Below the pieces are notes generated by a model that was not told where the DNA came from, made no database searches, and saw only the letters and a program-made list of their open reading frames with translations. Of a stretch of DNA of 26,353 nucleotides, positions 26,041 to 26,353 are shown piece by piece; position 1 is the first letter of the stretch, and each line of letters begins with the position of its first letter. Location of the stretch: positions 1 through 26,353 of the forward strand of contig JACZKN010000359.1 in NCBI GenBank assembly GCA_014859985.1, given 5' to 3'. A program made the position numbers and the translations under genes. Source of the stretch: Candidatus Krumholzibacteriia bacterium. GTDB lineage: Bacteria; Krumholzibacteriota; Krumholzibacteriia; LZORAL124-64-63.

Positions 26041-26353
26041 ACGAGCACGACCGCGACGGTCTCGATCCGCAGCAGCGCGCCGCGCGGGACGCGGTGCGCG
26101 GCCTCGGCGTGCCCGCGGCCGACCCGGACTTCCGGGCCCGGCTGAAGGCGCAGTTCGTCGCGGGCGCCGTCCCGGAGGACGCAACCGGCATCGTCCACCT
26201 GCCGACCCGGCACCTGCCCGTCTTCGCCTGGGGCACCCTGGCCGCCGCCGCCGTGGTGATCTGGGCGGTCCTGGGCCTGAACCCGCTGCCGGGACCCGAA
26301 CTGCTGGCCGTCGGCGGCACGGGCGTCGTGGTCGGCGACGGCCAGCAGTTCGG
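26037..26353 (+). CDS. Membrane protein coupled to the sigma factor (anti-sigma or FecR-like), cut by window edge
   Basis: At least 105 residues from ATG 26037, overlapping the sigma-factor stop (ATGA). A soluble N-terminal part of about 60 residues is followed by a membrane segment (LPVFAWGTLAAAAVVIWAVLGL) and then LLAVGGTGVVVGDGQQF, which resembles the start of a FecR-type periplasmic domain. No zinc-binding HxxxCxxC anti-sigma motif is visible in the part available. Position and topology favour a cognate anti-sigma factor or sensor; the rest lies beyond the window. Confidence 0.7.
   Translation, partial: MNEHDRDGLDPQQRAARDAVRGLGVPAADPDFRARLKAQFVAGAVPEDATGIVHLPTRHLPVFAWGTLAAAAVVIWAVLGLNPLPGPELLAVGGTGVVVGDGQQF

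Overview
The window is GC-rich (roughly 70%) and densely coded. Several traits suggest a member of the Fibrobacterota-Chlorobiota-Bacteroidota (FCB) neighbourhood outside classical Bacteroidota, for example a Krumholzibacteriota- or Eisenbacteria-like lineage: secreted proteins with 'YPNPFNP' FlgD-Ig/type IX-like C-terminal domains, another protein ending in a short WGxVKALFR tail, lipoprotein glycanases, and purine-rich Shine-Dalgarno sites. The phylum is inferred from these traits, not proven.

About 1-18.3 kb looks like one carbohydrate-utilisation locus, most probably for a beta-1,3-glucan such as laminarin. It holds a GPH-family sugar symporter (runs off the left edge), two paralogous secreted proteins of unknown family (1749-2459 and 8905-9879), a 1172-aa GH94-clan glycoside phosphorylase, two GH16 enzymes (one multidomain and secreted, one a lipoprotein with a laminarinase-type active site), a GH1 beta-glucosidase, a 1054-aa protein that appears to fuse a clan GH-A glycosidase to an outer-membrane beta-barrel, a modular glycan-binding lipoprotein, and a ROK-family repressor. 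No SusC/SusD, TonB receptor or ABC importer is visible.

The transcription units are tied together by a 23-bp palindrome (CTTTGTTCGG, three bases, CCGAACAAAG). It occurs four times (1495-1517, 1627-1649, 9949-9971, 18276-18298), each time beside a promoter-like sequence of a sugar gene. The ROK protein, encoded in one of these units, is the natural candidate to bind it. The inferred flow is: outer-membrane or surface glycanases cut and bind the glucan, the porin-like fusion lets oligosaccharides in, the symporter imports them, and the phosphorylase and beta-glucosidase yield glucose-1-phosphate and glucose. A phosphofructokinase gene sits divergently beyond the last operator.

A complete-looking 1.27-kb insertion sequence (2459-3729) with 32-bp terminal inverted repeats lies between two convergent genes of the locus. 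From 19.7 kb on, the content changes: a decayed gene remnant (about 19759-20033), a BrnT/BrnA toxin-antitoxin pair under an AT-rich promoter, then an S9 peptidase - SRPBCC protein - DUF2891 operon, a CPBP-family membrane protease, and an ECF sigma factor overlapping a membrane protein (possible anti-sigma or FecR-like) cut by the right edge. I saw no rRNA, tRNA or CRISPR array.
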